From contig NC_013895.2 in NCBI RefSeq assembly GCF_000025225.2, positions 1,426,001-1,490,000 of the forward strand: DNA of 64,000 nt. Reading direction: 5' to 3'. This document shows positions 8,682 through 16,550 of the stretch, piece by piece. The stretch comes from Mageeibacillus indolicus UPII9-5 (lineage in GTDB: Bacteria; Bacillota; Clostridia; Saccharofermentanales; Fastidiosipilaceae). Under the pieces are notes generated by a model, which saw nothing but the letters and a program-made list of their open reading frames with translations, was not told where the DNA came from and searched no databases. Numbering within the stretch: position 1 is the stretch's first letter; each line of letters starts with the position of its first letter. The position numbers and the translations under genes were made by a program.

Positions 8682-10058
8682 ATGCCGTCTAAAGACAGCT
8701 ATCGTTTGGCACATGATTCATTAGGTGAAATGAAAATTCCGCTCGACCGTTTTTGGGGAGCGCAGACACAACGCAGTTTGGAAAATTTTCCTATCGGGAC
8801 TGAAAAGATTCCTTTTTCAGTAATAAAAGCACTCGCTCTAGTAAAAATTGCGGCAGCAAAAATCAATCGGCGGTTAAACCTGCTTAGCGACCAGCAAGCA
8901 GATTTAATTGAAAAAGTAGGTCAGGAAATTGTCCAAGGCAAGTTAAATACGCATTTTCCACTATCCGTATGGCAAACTGGCAGCGGCACACAGAGTAATA
9001 TGAACGTGAATGAAGTTATCGCTTACCGCGGCAACACTTTGGCCGGGCAGGAAATTTTGCACCCGAATGACCATGTCAACTGTTCGCAAAGTTCTAACGA
9101 CACATTCCCCACCGCTATGCATTTAGCCGCTCTGGAAGCCATATCTGAGAAACTACTCCCAGCAATTGACACCACCGTCGCCGCTTTGGCTAAGTTGGAA
9201 GCTGATTATCCCGATCTAATCAAAATTGGCCGTACACATTTGCAAGATGCCGTGCCGATTAAATTCGCCCAAGAAGTCAGTGGTTGGCGCAGCATGTTGG
9301 AACACAACAAACAAGAGATTCTGGCCACTTTGCCGGCTTTGCGTGAAATAGCCCTCGGCGGAACGGCAGTCGGAACCGGGCTCAATGCCCCAGCCGGTTT
9401 TGCCGAACAGGTAGCCGAAGTTTTAAGTGAGCTGACCGGCGAGGCCATCGTTTCCGCACCCAACAAAATGTATGCTCTGGCTGCCAAAGATGACTTTGTA
9501 TTCGTCCATGGGGCAATCAAAGCTCTGGCAGTAAACTGGCTGAAAATCGTCAATGACATTCGTTGGATGGGCAGCGGACCGCGCGCCGGTCTGGGTGAAT
9601 TACAATTGCCAGCAAATGAGCCCGGCAGTTCAATTATGCCCGGCAAAGTGAATCCAACCCAATGTGAGTCGGCGGCAATGGTCGCCGTTCAAGTTATCGG
9701 CAATGACACGGTAATCGGGCTGGCCGCTTCCCAGGGCAATTTTGAGTTGAACGTGTTTTTGCCGGTGTGTATCCATAATTTTTTGCAATCAGTAAATCTT
9801 TTGAGTGATTCTTTAGCGTCATTTACCTTGCGTTGTCTGAAAGGGCTGAAACCTGTCGCCGCCCGTATGCGAGCTAACGTGGCAAGCTCCCTGATGCTGG
9901 TAACCGCCCTAAGTCCGCACATCGGCTATGAACAGGCTGCTAAAGTCGCTCAATATGCCCATGCCAATAATTTAACCTTGGTCGAGGCGGTGGTCGCCTT
10001 AAAATTGATGACGGCAGATGAGTTTAACGAAAAAGTAAATCCGGCTGCTATGGTTTAG
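8682..10058 (+). CDS. fumC: Class II fumarate hydratase
   Basis: Iron-independent fumarase of the aspartase/fumarase superfamily (458 aa), interconverting fumarate and L-malate in the cytosol. Conserved regions include SGTQSNMNVNEV, the HPNDHVNCSQSSND substrate loop, the TH in GRTHLQDAVP, and the superfamily signature GSSIMPGKVNP, whose flexible loop carries the catalytic serine. Class II rather than aspartase is supported by the overall sequence, but aspartate ammonia-lyase is not strictly excluded. The start has GGAGGTG at ideal spacing. Monocistronic under its own promoter. No obvious T-rich terminator follows it. Confidence 0.9.
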   Translation: MPSKDSYRLAHDSLGEMKIPLDRFWGAQTQRSLENFPIGTEKIPFSVIKALALVKIAAAKINRRLNLLSDQQADLIEKVGQEIVQGKLNTHFPLSVWQTGSGTQSNMNVNEVIAYRGNTLAGQEILHPNDHVNCSQSSNDTFPTAMHLAALEAISEKLLPAIDTTVAALAKLEADYPDLIKIGRTHLQDAVPIKFAQEVSGWRSMLEHNKQEILATLPALREIALGGTAVGTGLNAPAGFAEQVAEVLSELTGEAIVSAPNKMYALAAKDDFVFVHGAIKALAVNWLKIVNDIRWMGSGPRAGLGELQLPANEPGSSIMPGKVNPTQCESAAMVAVQVIGNDTVIGLAASQGNFELNVFLPVCIHNFLQSVNLLSDSLASFTLRCLKGLKPVAARMRANVASSLMLVTALSPHIGYEQAAKVAQYAHANNLTLVEAVVALKLMTADEFNEKVNPAAMV

Positions 10059-10126
10059 GTTTTAATTCATTTGGTCATCTAGGCAATAAATAGGCAAGTC
10101 GCCGGAGGCGGCACTGGGCGGTACTG

Positions 10127-10200
10127 GCCTCCCGCCGTTTGGTTGCGGCCCCCACCGTTTATTTGCGGCCTCCCGTCGTTTGGTTGCAGCCCGCCCCCAC
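10127..10200. repeat. Tandem repeat, about 21-bp unit, three copies
   Basis: Three imperfect copies of a unit built around GCCTCCCGCCGTTTGGTTGC (second copy GCCCCCACCGTTTATTTGC). Much higher GC than its surroundings. Function unknown. Confidence 0.6.
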
Positions 10201-10221
10201 GTACTCCAAGCGCAAAACGCA

Positions 10222-10290
10222 TAAAAAAATGGCCTGTCCGCTTCTCCTCGGGCAGGCTACTGATGTTTCGTTTGCGACCACAGTTTCTAT
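10222..10290 (-). ncRNA. Candidate small RNA, about 70 nt
   Basis: A minus-strand unit bounded by a well-formed promoter and a canonical terminator, with no reading frame between. The transcript would start near 10290 and end in the hairpin GCCTGCCC...GGACAGGC (10232-10257) followed by seven U residues (10223-10229). I cannot match it to a known family such as 6S, 4.5S SRP, tmRNA or a riboswitch. No minus-strand gene begins downstream within reach, so an attenuator role is unlikely. Confidence 0.45.
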
Positions 10291-10296
10291 GTCTTG

Positions 10297-10325
10297 ATTC
10301 TAGCAGAGGCAAGCTTGAACTTCAA
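10297..10325 (-). promoter_or_regulatory. Predicted promoter of the small-RNA candidate
   Basis: On the minus strand TTGAAG (10320-10325) and TAGAAT (10297-10302) have a 17-bp spacer. It points away from the downstream plus-strand carboxypeptidase gene. Confidence 0.5.
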
Positions 10326-10336
10326 TAACATTCTAT

Positions 10337-10356
10337 ATGTTGCCCAAGGGCAACAT
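10337..10356. promoter_or_regulatory. Perfect palindrome, possible operator
   Basis: Arms ATGTTGCCC and GGGCAACAT are separated by only two bases. It lies just upstream of the minus-strand small-RNA promoter and about 230 bp before the next plus-strand gene. The short loop favours a protein-binding site over an RNA hairpin. Confidence 0.35.
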
Positions 10357-10568
10357 GCAAAACAAGGAATCTAAGATCAACCGACAACCGGCCAACCACG
10401 AAGAGAGGCTTTGCTTTCCCTAGAACTCGCGGCAATTTTTGCGCAAACTGTAACGCCTGTAATTTCTTCGTAACAACTTATTCCGGAAAGTAAAGTATAA
10501 TAGAAATATCCATTTGTATGAGTCTGGTGCTGCGAACATTTTGGCCGCAGTGCTACTGGAGGAGTAAA

Positions 10569-12815
10569 ATGTCAATACCTTTTTTTCATTCAACCCGACG
10601 TCTCGGCCGCTCATTAATTGCCCTAGCACTCAGTTTCAGCATTGGGTGCGGAATCGGCTTCAACATTTCTGCTGAAGAAAAATCAGCCAAGGCTGAGGCG
10701 ACTGAGCTTGCGGAAAAATCCGAGCATTCGCAGAGTCAATCCACGGATGCCGCTTCAGGTCATAAAACTTCGGAAAATAAAGTTTCGAATAGCAATCCGG
10801 CCGCCAGTCAGCCGACTGTCAGCCAACCGAACGGTAGCCAATCCACCGTTACCCCTGCAAAGGAAGGGAAAGTCGCACCGCCCAAAGAAGATCCCACAAT
10901 CAAGCGCACATCGGACGGGCGTTTACTGAATTGGCCGACTGAACGCGGCTTTACTTTTAACACGAACGCCAATGAAATTAAAATTAAGCAGAACGACCTG
11001 CGCAGCAACAAGTTCGCCACCTATATTTTTAACAACAACGGGCAGATTCAGTCAGTTTTCACCAAAAAAGAGCATGAAAAGTTTGCCCCGGCAACCATGA
11101 CGAAATTGTTCAGTGTTTTGCTGGCTTACGACAAGCTGAATCAGCGTTTGAATGAAGAAACCGATATTATCCCTTCAGATGTGGACGGTCTAGCTGAAGT
11201 CGGCGCCCGCATTATCGGCTTTAAAGTAGGTGAATCCCTGCCGATTGCCGATCTTTTTCTCGGAGCGGTGATGGAAAGCGGTGCTGACGCCATCCGTGCT
11301 TTGGCTCGACTGTCTTACGGTGATGAAAACGATTTTGTCAAAGCTATGAACGAAAAAGCGAAGGCCCTGGGCATGAATGACTCGCATTTTTCCAACTGCA
11401 CTGGTTTGAGTGCCGACGGGGACAGTACCAGCGTCCATGATATGGCTATTGTGATGGCTTTATGTGCTACTCGCCCCCAGCTTGTTCAAATGCTCTGTAC
11501 AGCCGGCTACACAACTCAAAAAACAGATTTTCATCCTTACGGTATCGCCTTAAACAGCATTCTTTTCAACGACATAGAGCAGGCTAAAGCTCAGTCGGAA
11601 GGCCGTAAGGTCTACATTCAAGGCGGACGCCCCGGTTGGAGTCCGGACGGATTGTTTAATCTGATGACTTTCGCCCATGTCGGCAAAAAACTTCTTGTCG
11701 TCGTTTCGGCCGGTGCCGATCAGGCGCAAGCGCGTTTTGCAGATCATGACAATATTTATAATCAGCTCATCGGAGCGCAACACGATGTTACCGTACTGAC
11801 ACCGCATCAGCCGGTCGGTGAAATCAAGTTGATTAACGGAAGAAGCGATAAAGTCGAACTAGCGAATGGGCCGGACAGTTTCACCGCTTCCCTGCCGGTG
11901 ATGCTTTTCGCGGAGGACGTGGACATAAAGCTGCAAGTTCCCGAACGCATAGACGCACCAGTCAAAAAAGGTCAGGAAATCGGACAAATTCAAGTCAATC
12001 TGAACGGGCGGCTGCTCCACACTACCCCTGCCATTGCCGCAGAGTCTTACCGGGCGCGGTTGGTTATCGGCCTAGCCTCTGGGATCACCGCTTTTTACCA
12101 AAAAGTACCGTATCTCTTTGTGCTGATTTTGCTAGTGTTGATCGCTTTAACTATTTTCTATATTATTCGTCTCAATAAAAAACAGGCTTTGTTGGAGCAA
12201 AGGCTGCGTGAGGAAGCGGAAGCGAGGCTGGCGGAACTTGAGCGTAAAAGACGTTTGGAAGAAGACGAGCGTCGTTGGCAGGAGCTGAACAAAGGGCGAG
12301 CCTATTATTCTACCGCGCAGGATCCTTATCGCATTGAGAAGCATTACGAAACGCCATTAATGGAACCGGATGAGCCGGTGGACAACTCGGTTCTCTTAGG
12401 TGAAGCTGGCAAGGTACAGCTGCTTGACCCGGCAACGCTACTGAACGATTCGGATAAGAATGTCAAAAAGATCAATCCAAGCGTAGGTACGGCTCCCACC
12501 CGTCTCGCCGGTTCTGCCGCAAGCCAAGCAGCTTCTCGTCTCGCTGGGCACGCTGCAGGACAAGCCGCATCTCTCCTAGCCAATCAGGCCGCCAATCTGA
12601 CCTCAAGACCAGCACCTACTCGTCTCGGCGTAGATACCATCGGCCAAGCACCCGCGCCTACTCGTCTTGGAGGGCAAACTGCGGATAGGACTGCGTCAAA
12701 CACCAATGTCAAGTCCTCGACACCGTCGTCACCTAACCCAGCACCTACAACAATACATCCAGTAAGAATTCAACCGCCCGAGAAGTCCAACCCGGAGCAG
12801 CCACAACAAAAATAA
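10569..12815 (+). CDS. D-alanyl-D-alanine carboxypeptidase (S11) homologue, probably catalytically dead
   Basis: About 748 aa. An N-terminal signal/anchor segment is followed by a Ser/Gln-rich linker, an S11 penicillin-binding domain (about residues 130-410), a C-terminal beta domain, a membrane segment (about 514-533), a charged coiled coil and an Ala-rich repetitive tail. The fold is recognised from MTKLFSVLLAY, SNCTGLS and GLFNLMTFA in the right order. All three active-site motifs are changed: SxxK reads TMTK (Thr176 in place of the nucleophile serine), SxN reads SGA (237-239), and KTG reads RPG (354-356). It therefore likely binds peptidoglycan or a partner rather than trimming peptides. 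The start at 10569 has GGAGGAG upstream; the ATG at 10518 does not. Confidence 0.75.
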   Translation: MSIPFFHSTRRLGRSLIALALSFSIGCGIGFNISAEEKSAKAEATELAEKSEHSQSQSTDAASGHKTSENKVSNSNPAASQPTVSQPNGSQSTVTPAKEGKVAPPKEDPTIKRTSDGRLLNWPTERGFTFNTNANEIKIKQNDLRSNKFATYIFNNNGQIQSVFTKKEHEKFAPATMTKLFSVLLAYDKLNQRLNEETDIIPSDVDGLAEVGARIIGFKVGESLPIADLFLGAVMESGADAIRALARLSYGDENDFVKAMNEKAKALGMNDSHFSNCTGLSADGDSTSVHDMAIVMALCATRPQLVQMLCTAGYTTQKTDFHPYGIALNSILFNDIEQAKAQSEGRKVYIQGGRPGWSPDGLFNLMTFAHVGKKLLVVVSAGADQAQARFADHDNIYNQLIGAQHDVTVLTPHQPVGEIKLINGRSDKVELANGPDSFTASLPVMLFAEDVDIKLQVPERIDAPVKKGQEIGQIQVNLNGRLLHTTPAIAAESYRARLVIGLASGITAFYQKVPYLFVLILLVLIALTIFYIIRLNKKQALLEQRLREEAEARLAELERKRRLEEDERRWQELNKGRAYYSTAQDPYRIEKHYETPLMEPDEPVDNSVLLGEAGKVQLLDPATLLNDSDKNVKKINPSVGTAPTRLAGSAASQAASRLAGHAAGQAASLLANQAANLTSRPAPTRLGVDTIGQAPAPTRLGGQTADRTASNTNVKSSTPSSPNPAPTTIHPVRIQPPEKSNPEQPQQK
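12484..12720 (+). repeat. Coding low-complexity repeat in the carboxypeptidase-like tail
   Basis: Encodes alternating APTRLG and Ala/Ser/Gln-rich units (RLAGSAASQAAS, RLAGHAAGQAAS, APTRLGVD, APTRLGGQ). It lies after the coiled coil, on the side of the membrane segment expected to be cytoplasmic if the N-terminus is an uncleaved or cleaved export signal. Confidence 0.55.
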
Positions 12816-12837
12816 TTGAAGTTTATGTTTTAACAAT

Positions 12838-12873
12838 TTATGTTGTAAGACAAAGTTTTACCTTATAACATAA
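12838..12873. terminator. Hairpin between convergent genes, possible bidirectional terminator
   Basis: TTATGTTGTAAG pairs with CTTATAACATAA (one G-U pair) around a 12-base loop. There is no clean T-run, so termination is uncertain. Confidence 0.35.
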
Positions 12874-12919
12874 TATTCAAGGGATAAGCGGAGTCGGTTC
12901 CGCCGTGTGAGTTGCGTAA

Positions 12920-13636
12920 TCAAAAGCCATGAATTTCGCGCCGCAGACGAGCCGCCTCCGTCACTTTATTCGTCGTTAAATTAAAGACTCCCATTTGCCA
13001 AAATTCACTTATTGCCTGGCTTTCGTCCACCGTCCAAACCGACAGACCTAAACCGTGTTCAGCCAAGTAATTTCGAACAAAATTATCAACCGTCGGGAAT
13101 GCTAGATTCAGCTTATCTATCCCAGTTCTTAATTTAATTTCCTGCAATTTCGCCATATTTTTTTGCCAAAATATAAGCCGCTGTTGGGGCGATTTCTCAC
13201 GCTCCGCAATGAGCGCAACTAATCCACAATTTTCGGCGTTCAGCATAACTTCTGGCAAGCGAAGAGCAACCGACAAGGGCAGGGGCTGCCACAGCTTATA
13301 GTCAACCGTGCCGCTATACATGGAACGCTGCGCTAATCCGGTCGACCACAAAATTTCGACGGTTTTCTTTTCCAATCCAGGGGCTTTTAAATCAAAATTA
13401 AGATATTGTCGACTAGGTAAAGATGCCAAGAATTGGCAAAAGGACGTAAGTTCCTCTGCTCGCTCGGTCGTAGAAGAGTGGGCAGCAATTAAATGGCCGT
13501 CTTCCCGTCTAGAAACATCGATTTCTATGATGTCAGCGTAACTTTGCGTGGCGTAGCGCAAAAATTCTCGGCTGTTGGGCGGCGTATCACCTGCGCCGGC
13601 ATGAGCTGTAATTAGGTTGGCTTGTGGTTCGTGCAT
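12920..13636 (-). CDS. Glycerophosphodiester phosphodiesterase-like protein
   Basis: A 238-aa GDPD-type TIM-barrel protein without a signal peptide. The family would cleave glycerophosphodiesters to glycerol-3-phosphate and an alcohol, using a metal. The expected HRG motif reads HAG (arginine replaced by alanine). The acidic pair is present in IEIDVSRREDG, and the second histidine is in AAHSS where HD is usual. The C-terminal motif SVWTVDES with GVFNLTTN matches the family's last strand. The lost arginine suggests altered substrate or weak activity. The start has AGGTG upstream. It is 10 bp downstream of the ECF-like gene and probably in the same transcript. Confidence 0.7.
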   Translation of the reverse strand: MHEPQANLITAHAGAGDTPPNSREFLRYATQSYADIIEIDVSRREDGHLIAAHSSTTERAEELTSFCQFLASLPSRQYLNFDLKAPGLEKKTVEILWSTGLAQRSMYSGTVDYKLWQPLPLSVALRLPEVMLNAENCGLVALIAEREKSPQQRLIFWQKNMAKLQEIKLRTGIDKLNLAFPTVDNFVRNYLAEHGLGLSVWTVDESQAISEFWQMGVFNLTTNKVTEAARLRREIHGF

Positions 13637-13646
13637 AATACACCTG

Positions 13647-14993
13647 TTATTGGTCCAAATGTTTTGGATGAATAATTAGACGGTCGGGAGTTTCCAGGGG
13701 CATCTCAGGAGGATTTGGCCTTTCTGTATCTGTAGTTTTTATGCGCACTATCTTGGGCATAGCGTTATCGGGTGGGATGCGCACTATTTGCGGGGCAGCG
13801 ATTCTTTTCGCCGTGTCATCTGCAACCGCGCCATCTGCCGCCGCGCTTTCTTCAGCCGCGCCATCTGCCGCCGCGCTTTCTTCAGCCGCGTCATCTGCTA
13901 CCGCGCCATCTGCCACCGCGCTTTCTTCAGCTGCGCCATCTGCTACCGCGCCATCTGCAACTGCGCTTTCTTCAGCCGCGTCATCTGCAACTGCGCTTTC
14001 TTCAGCCGCGTCATCTGCAACTGCGCTTTCTTCAGCTGCGTCATCTGCTACCGCGCTTTCTTCAGCTGCGCCATCTGCAACTGCGCCATCTGTAACAGCG
14101 CTTTCTTCAGCTGCGTCATCTGCAATCGCGCTTTCTTCAGCTGCGCCATCTGCTACCGCGCTTTCTTCAGCCGCGTCATCTGCCGCCGCGCTTTCTTCAG
14201 CTGCGCAATCTACTACCGCGTCATCTGTAACAGCGCTTTCTTCAGCCGCGTCATCTGCCGCCGCGTCATCTGCAACTGCGCTTTCTTCAGCTGCGCCATC
14301 TGCCGCCGCGCTTTCTTCAGCCGCGTCATCTGCTACCGCGCCATCTGCTACCGCGCTTTCTGCTACCGCGCTCGTTTGCGCCACACGCGCTCGTTTCAGC
14401 GCACAAGCTTTAGAACAGCCTAACCAAATCAAATAGACAATATACACACCGATCACGGACAAGGCAAACGTAACCAACGTTGTAACTAGCCCCATCAATC
14501 CGGAAGTATATTTAATCACCTTGTCCATAGTTTCAACCGTTTCATTATGAGCTAGCCAGTAATCACGATAAGATTGCATGAAAAACCAGCAAGGAATAAC
14601 CGCCCCGAACACAGATCCGATATTAACCATCCCGGCGGCGATTGCAACCTGCCAAACCGGAACCTGTTTGCCGCGCGAAGCCAACCAATCTGCCAGCACG
14701 CTCATCACCACAACCGAAATAAACCACGGCAGATACATCCCACCCATCAATGAATAGACACACATTGTGATTAAAGATACCACGGTGAATTGCCCAAGCC
14801 TGCCCACACGTCGACTCAAAAAGAAGAAAACCGATCCAGTAAAAACCCCCGTAATTCCTGGGCTTACCGCTTCACCGAACGGCCCGAACAACGGCGCAAC
14901 GATCATACCAATCACGCTCAGAACAAAGTAAATTACCGTTCCCAAAAGAATTAAACCAGAATCCTTAGCCAACCGCTTAATAGATGTAAACAC
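13647..14993 (-). CDS. MptD/Trep_Strep-family ECF transporter S-component-like membrane protein with repeat tail
   Basis: The first 195 residues or so hold five to six membrane segments and resemble the Trep_Strep/MptD family, putative substrate-binding (S) components of energy-coupling factor importers (recognisable stretches: APLFGPFGEAVSPGITG, FVSVVVMSVLADW-like, GSVFGAVIPCWFF). There are no EcfA or EcfT genes nearby, so it would have to use a shared module. The remaining half is a highly acidic tail of AAEESAVADD-type pentads, followed by a proline-rich end, predicted disordered and cytosolic. The GTG at 14993 has GGAGG eight bases upstream; an ATG at 15008 is the alternative. Confidence 0.6.
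   Translation of the reverse strand: MFTSIKRLAKDSGLILLGTVIYFVLSVIGMIVAPLFGPFGEAVSPGITGVFTGSVFFFLSRRVGRLGQFTVVSLITMCVYSLMGGMYLPWFISVVVMSVLADWLASRGKQVPVWQVAIAAGMVNIGSVFGAVIPCWFFMQSYRDYWLAHNETVETMDKVIKYTSGLMGLVTTLVTFALSVIGVYIVYLIWLGCSKACALKRARVAQTSAVAESAVADGAVADDAAEESAAADGAAEESAVADDAAADDAAEESAVTDDAVVDCAAEESAAADDAAEESAVADGAAEESAIADDAAEESAVTDGAVADGAAEESAVADDAAEESAVADDAAEESAVADDAAEESAVADGAVADGAAEESAVADGAVADDAAEESAAADGAAEESAAADGAVADDTAKRIAAPQIVRIPPDNAMPKIVRIKTTDTERPNPPEMPLETPDRLIIHPKHLDQ
13805..14375. repeat. Coding minisatellite of 15-bp units
   Basis: Alternating 15-bp units of the forms GCGCTTTCTTCAGCN and GCGYCATCTGCNACC, about 37 copies. On the minus strand they encode AEES(A) and (V)ADDA pentads. 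Because the unit is a multiple of three, copy changes keep the frame; the other frames also stay open, which produces spurious antisense reading frames. Confidence 0.85.
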
Positions 14994-15060
14994 TCCATTT
15001 GCCTCCATTTGCCCAACTCGTGCGCAACTGCAGCGCGACACAACAGCTGACGAGACCAAC

Positions 15061-16464
15061 CTAATTACGTTTCAGCTCAAAAGAAACATTACCAGCCTCA
15101 TCAAGCTTTATATTCATATGTTTAATATATTTTTCATAAAATTGCGTTTTTTCCGCCGAAGACATTTCGATCCTGGTTTCATTCAAAGCTTCATTAAAAA
15201 TATTGCTCATATTTATTTTAGGAATAGCTTCAAGCAAACCGTAGATCGCTTTAAAAATTGAGACCGTCTTTATTTCTTCCACATTTCCGGAATAAAAATC
15301 GTCCAAATAACAATAAAAAATCCCGGCCTCCACCAAAGCGTTTTTCATGTCCGGACCGCATTTGTCCATTTCAATGACCACAATAAACCGCACATCCGGC
15401 AATGAGGAAATCAAGCCCCAATAATCGGAATCACTGGAAACTATGACAAATGAATCCACATTATTTTGATAATGTTCTTTGCAAACTCCGGCAGCCAGCC
15501 TTATGTCAACCAATGATTTATTCTGTTTGATACGTTCAATCATGATATGTTCAATCGGCACATGGACAAAACTTTCCAAAATCCGCCAACCAGTCGCCGC
15601 ATGCTCATCATCGAAAAGGATTATCTTCGTTATTTTATTCAAAGCTTCATGATCGAGGCTACGCAGCATCGCACAAAGCTTGTACGGATCAGAATTTTCG
15701 CAATCTACCACCACAACAGTTTTTTCACTATCGCCAACAAATTCATATATGTTTTTCTTGACATAGCTGCCAGCGTCGGCAACTTTACTAAAATCGTTAA
15801 AAGTCTCGCCATGCCATTGATAGAGCAAGCTCGCAAATTTCTTATCATTATAAAAAACATTGCCGGCTTCCATCGGTTGCCAATTCATATAAATTTGATA
15901 CGGATAAAGGTTGCGGTTAGCATAATACAGGGTCGCCGCGTCACGCACACCTTGCAAAGTCAGGCCGTCAGGCATAATAAAAAGGTCTTTAATGTAGCTC
16001 CAATTGACCCAACTGGGGATGAGTTCCTGACAATTGTTGATACGATCCAAAATTAGACGATTGATCTCGATAATATGTTCAAACAGACGTGTGCTGGATT
16101 TTTTGATAAAATTAGCACCGTCCTGCGTAAGTTGTCGCAACACTTCCGGCGGTATGATATCCGGCACAGAATGCAGGCCACCATAACCCTTTTGCATAAC
16201 TAAATTTATTTTTTTGAAATTTTGTTCGATAAGAGTACGGACAAGGCACAGATTGCGAATAATTCTCGCCGCGCGAATCTTTTCCAATTGGTGGTAAATT
16301 TCAATGTCCAGGGCCACATGTTCGCCGTCAAAATGGCGCATCGGAACCCCGAGAAGATAGGCAACTTTAGAGACCAGCTCATATTTCCCATCATAGCGGA
16401 AAAGTGGAGTCTCGGTTTTTTCATTAGTTTCTGCTGTATCGTTCGCGTAAGTTGCTTCTTCCAT
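15061..16464 (-). CDS. NYN-domain protein (putative PIN-like RNase)
   Basis: A 467-aa soluble protein. Residues 248-370 look like a NYN/LabA-type PIN-fold nuclease: VVVVDCEN (acidic residue 254), KSLVDIRLA (320), and SSDSDYWG (345, 347) provide the expected cluster of metal-binding aspartates. The 240-residue N-terminal part is mostly helical and I recognise nothing in it; the last 70 residues are also unassigned. NYN proteins act on RNA in known cases; the target here is unknown. The start has AGGAG six bases upstream. It is first in a probable three-gene unit with the ECF-like and GDPD-like genes. Confidence 0.65.
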   Translation of the reverse strand: MEEATYANDTAETNEKTETPLFRYDGKYELVSKVAYLLGVPMRHFDGEHVALDIEIYHQLEKIRAARIIRNLCLVRTLIEQNFKKINLVMQKGYGGLHSVPDIIPPEVLRQLTQDGANFIKKSSTRLFEHIIEINRLILDRINNCQELIPSWVNWSYIKDLFIMPDGLTLQGVRDAATLYYANRNLYPYQIYMNWQPMEAGNVFYNDKKFASLLYQWHGETFNDFSKVADAGSYVKKNIYEFVGDSEKTVVVVDCENSDPYKLCAMLRSLDHEALNKITKIILFDDEHAATGWRILESFVHVPIEHIMIERIKQNKSLVDIRLAAGVCKEHYQNNVDSFVIVSSDSDYWGLISSLPDVRFIVVIEMDKCGPDMKNALVEAGIFYCYLDDFYSGNVEEIKTVSIFKAIYGLLEAIPKINMSNIFNEALNETRIEMSSAEKTQFYEKYIKHMNIKLDEAGNVSFELKRN

Positions 16465-16550
16465 CTTCCTCTCCTTACATCAACACCTCTCTTTCATTGT
16501 ATCATTTCTTCACTTCTTTTTCCATTTACTTCAACTCCAAAATTCAGTTA

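Larger units (their letters stand above)
10059..10568. other. Intergenic region of about 500 bp with repeat, small-RNA candidate and palindrome
   Basis: No convincing protein gene lies here. It contains a GC-rich tandem repeat (10127-10200), a minus-strand promoter plus terminator pair (10222-10325), a perfect 9-bp-arm palindrome (10337-10356) and the promoter area of the next gene. A 77-codon minus-strand frame through the repeat begins inside the minus-strand promoter and is not credible. Confidence 0.7.

Noticed and set aside
10079-10312. A 77-codon minus-strand frame in the intergenic region
   Set aside because: It begins within the predicted minus-strand promoter, crosses the terminator and GC repeat, has no ribosome site and no recognisable domain.
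13805-14375. CRISPR-like repeated structure
   Set aside because: Units are contiguous with no unique spacers, in frame within a gene, and no cas genes are in the window.
13741-14436. Plus-strand open frames opposite the ECF-like tail repeat
   Set aside because: Same reason: the 15-bp unit is stop-free in every frame, and the proteins are pure low complexity without ribosome sites.
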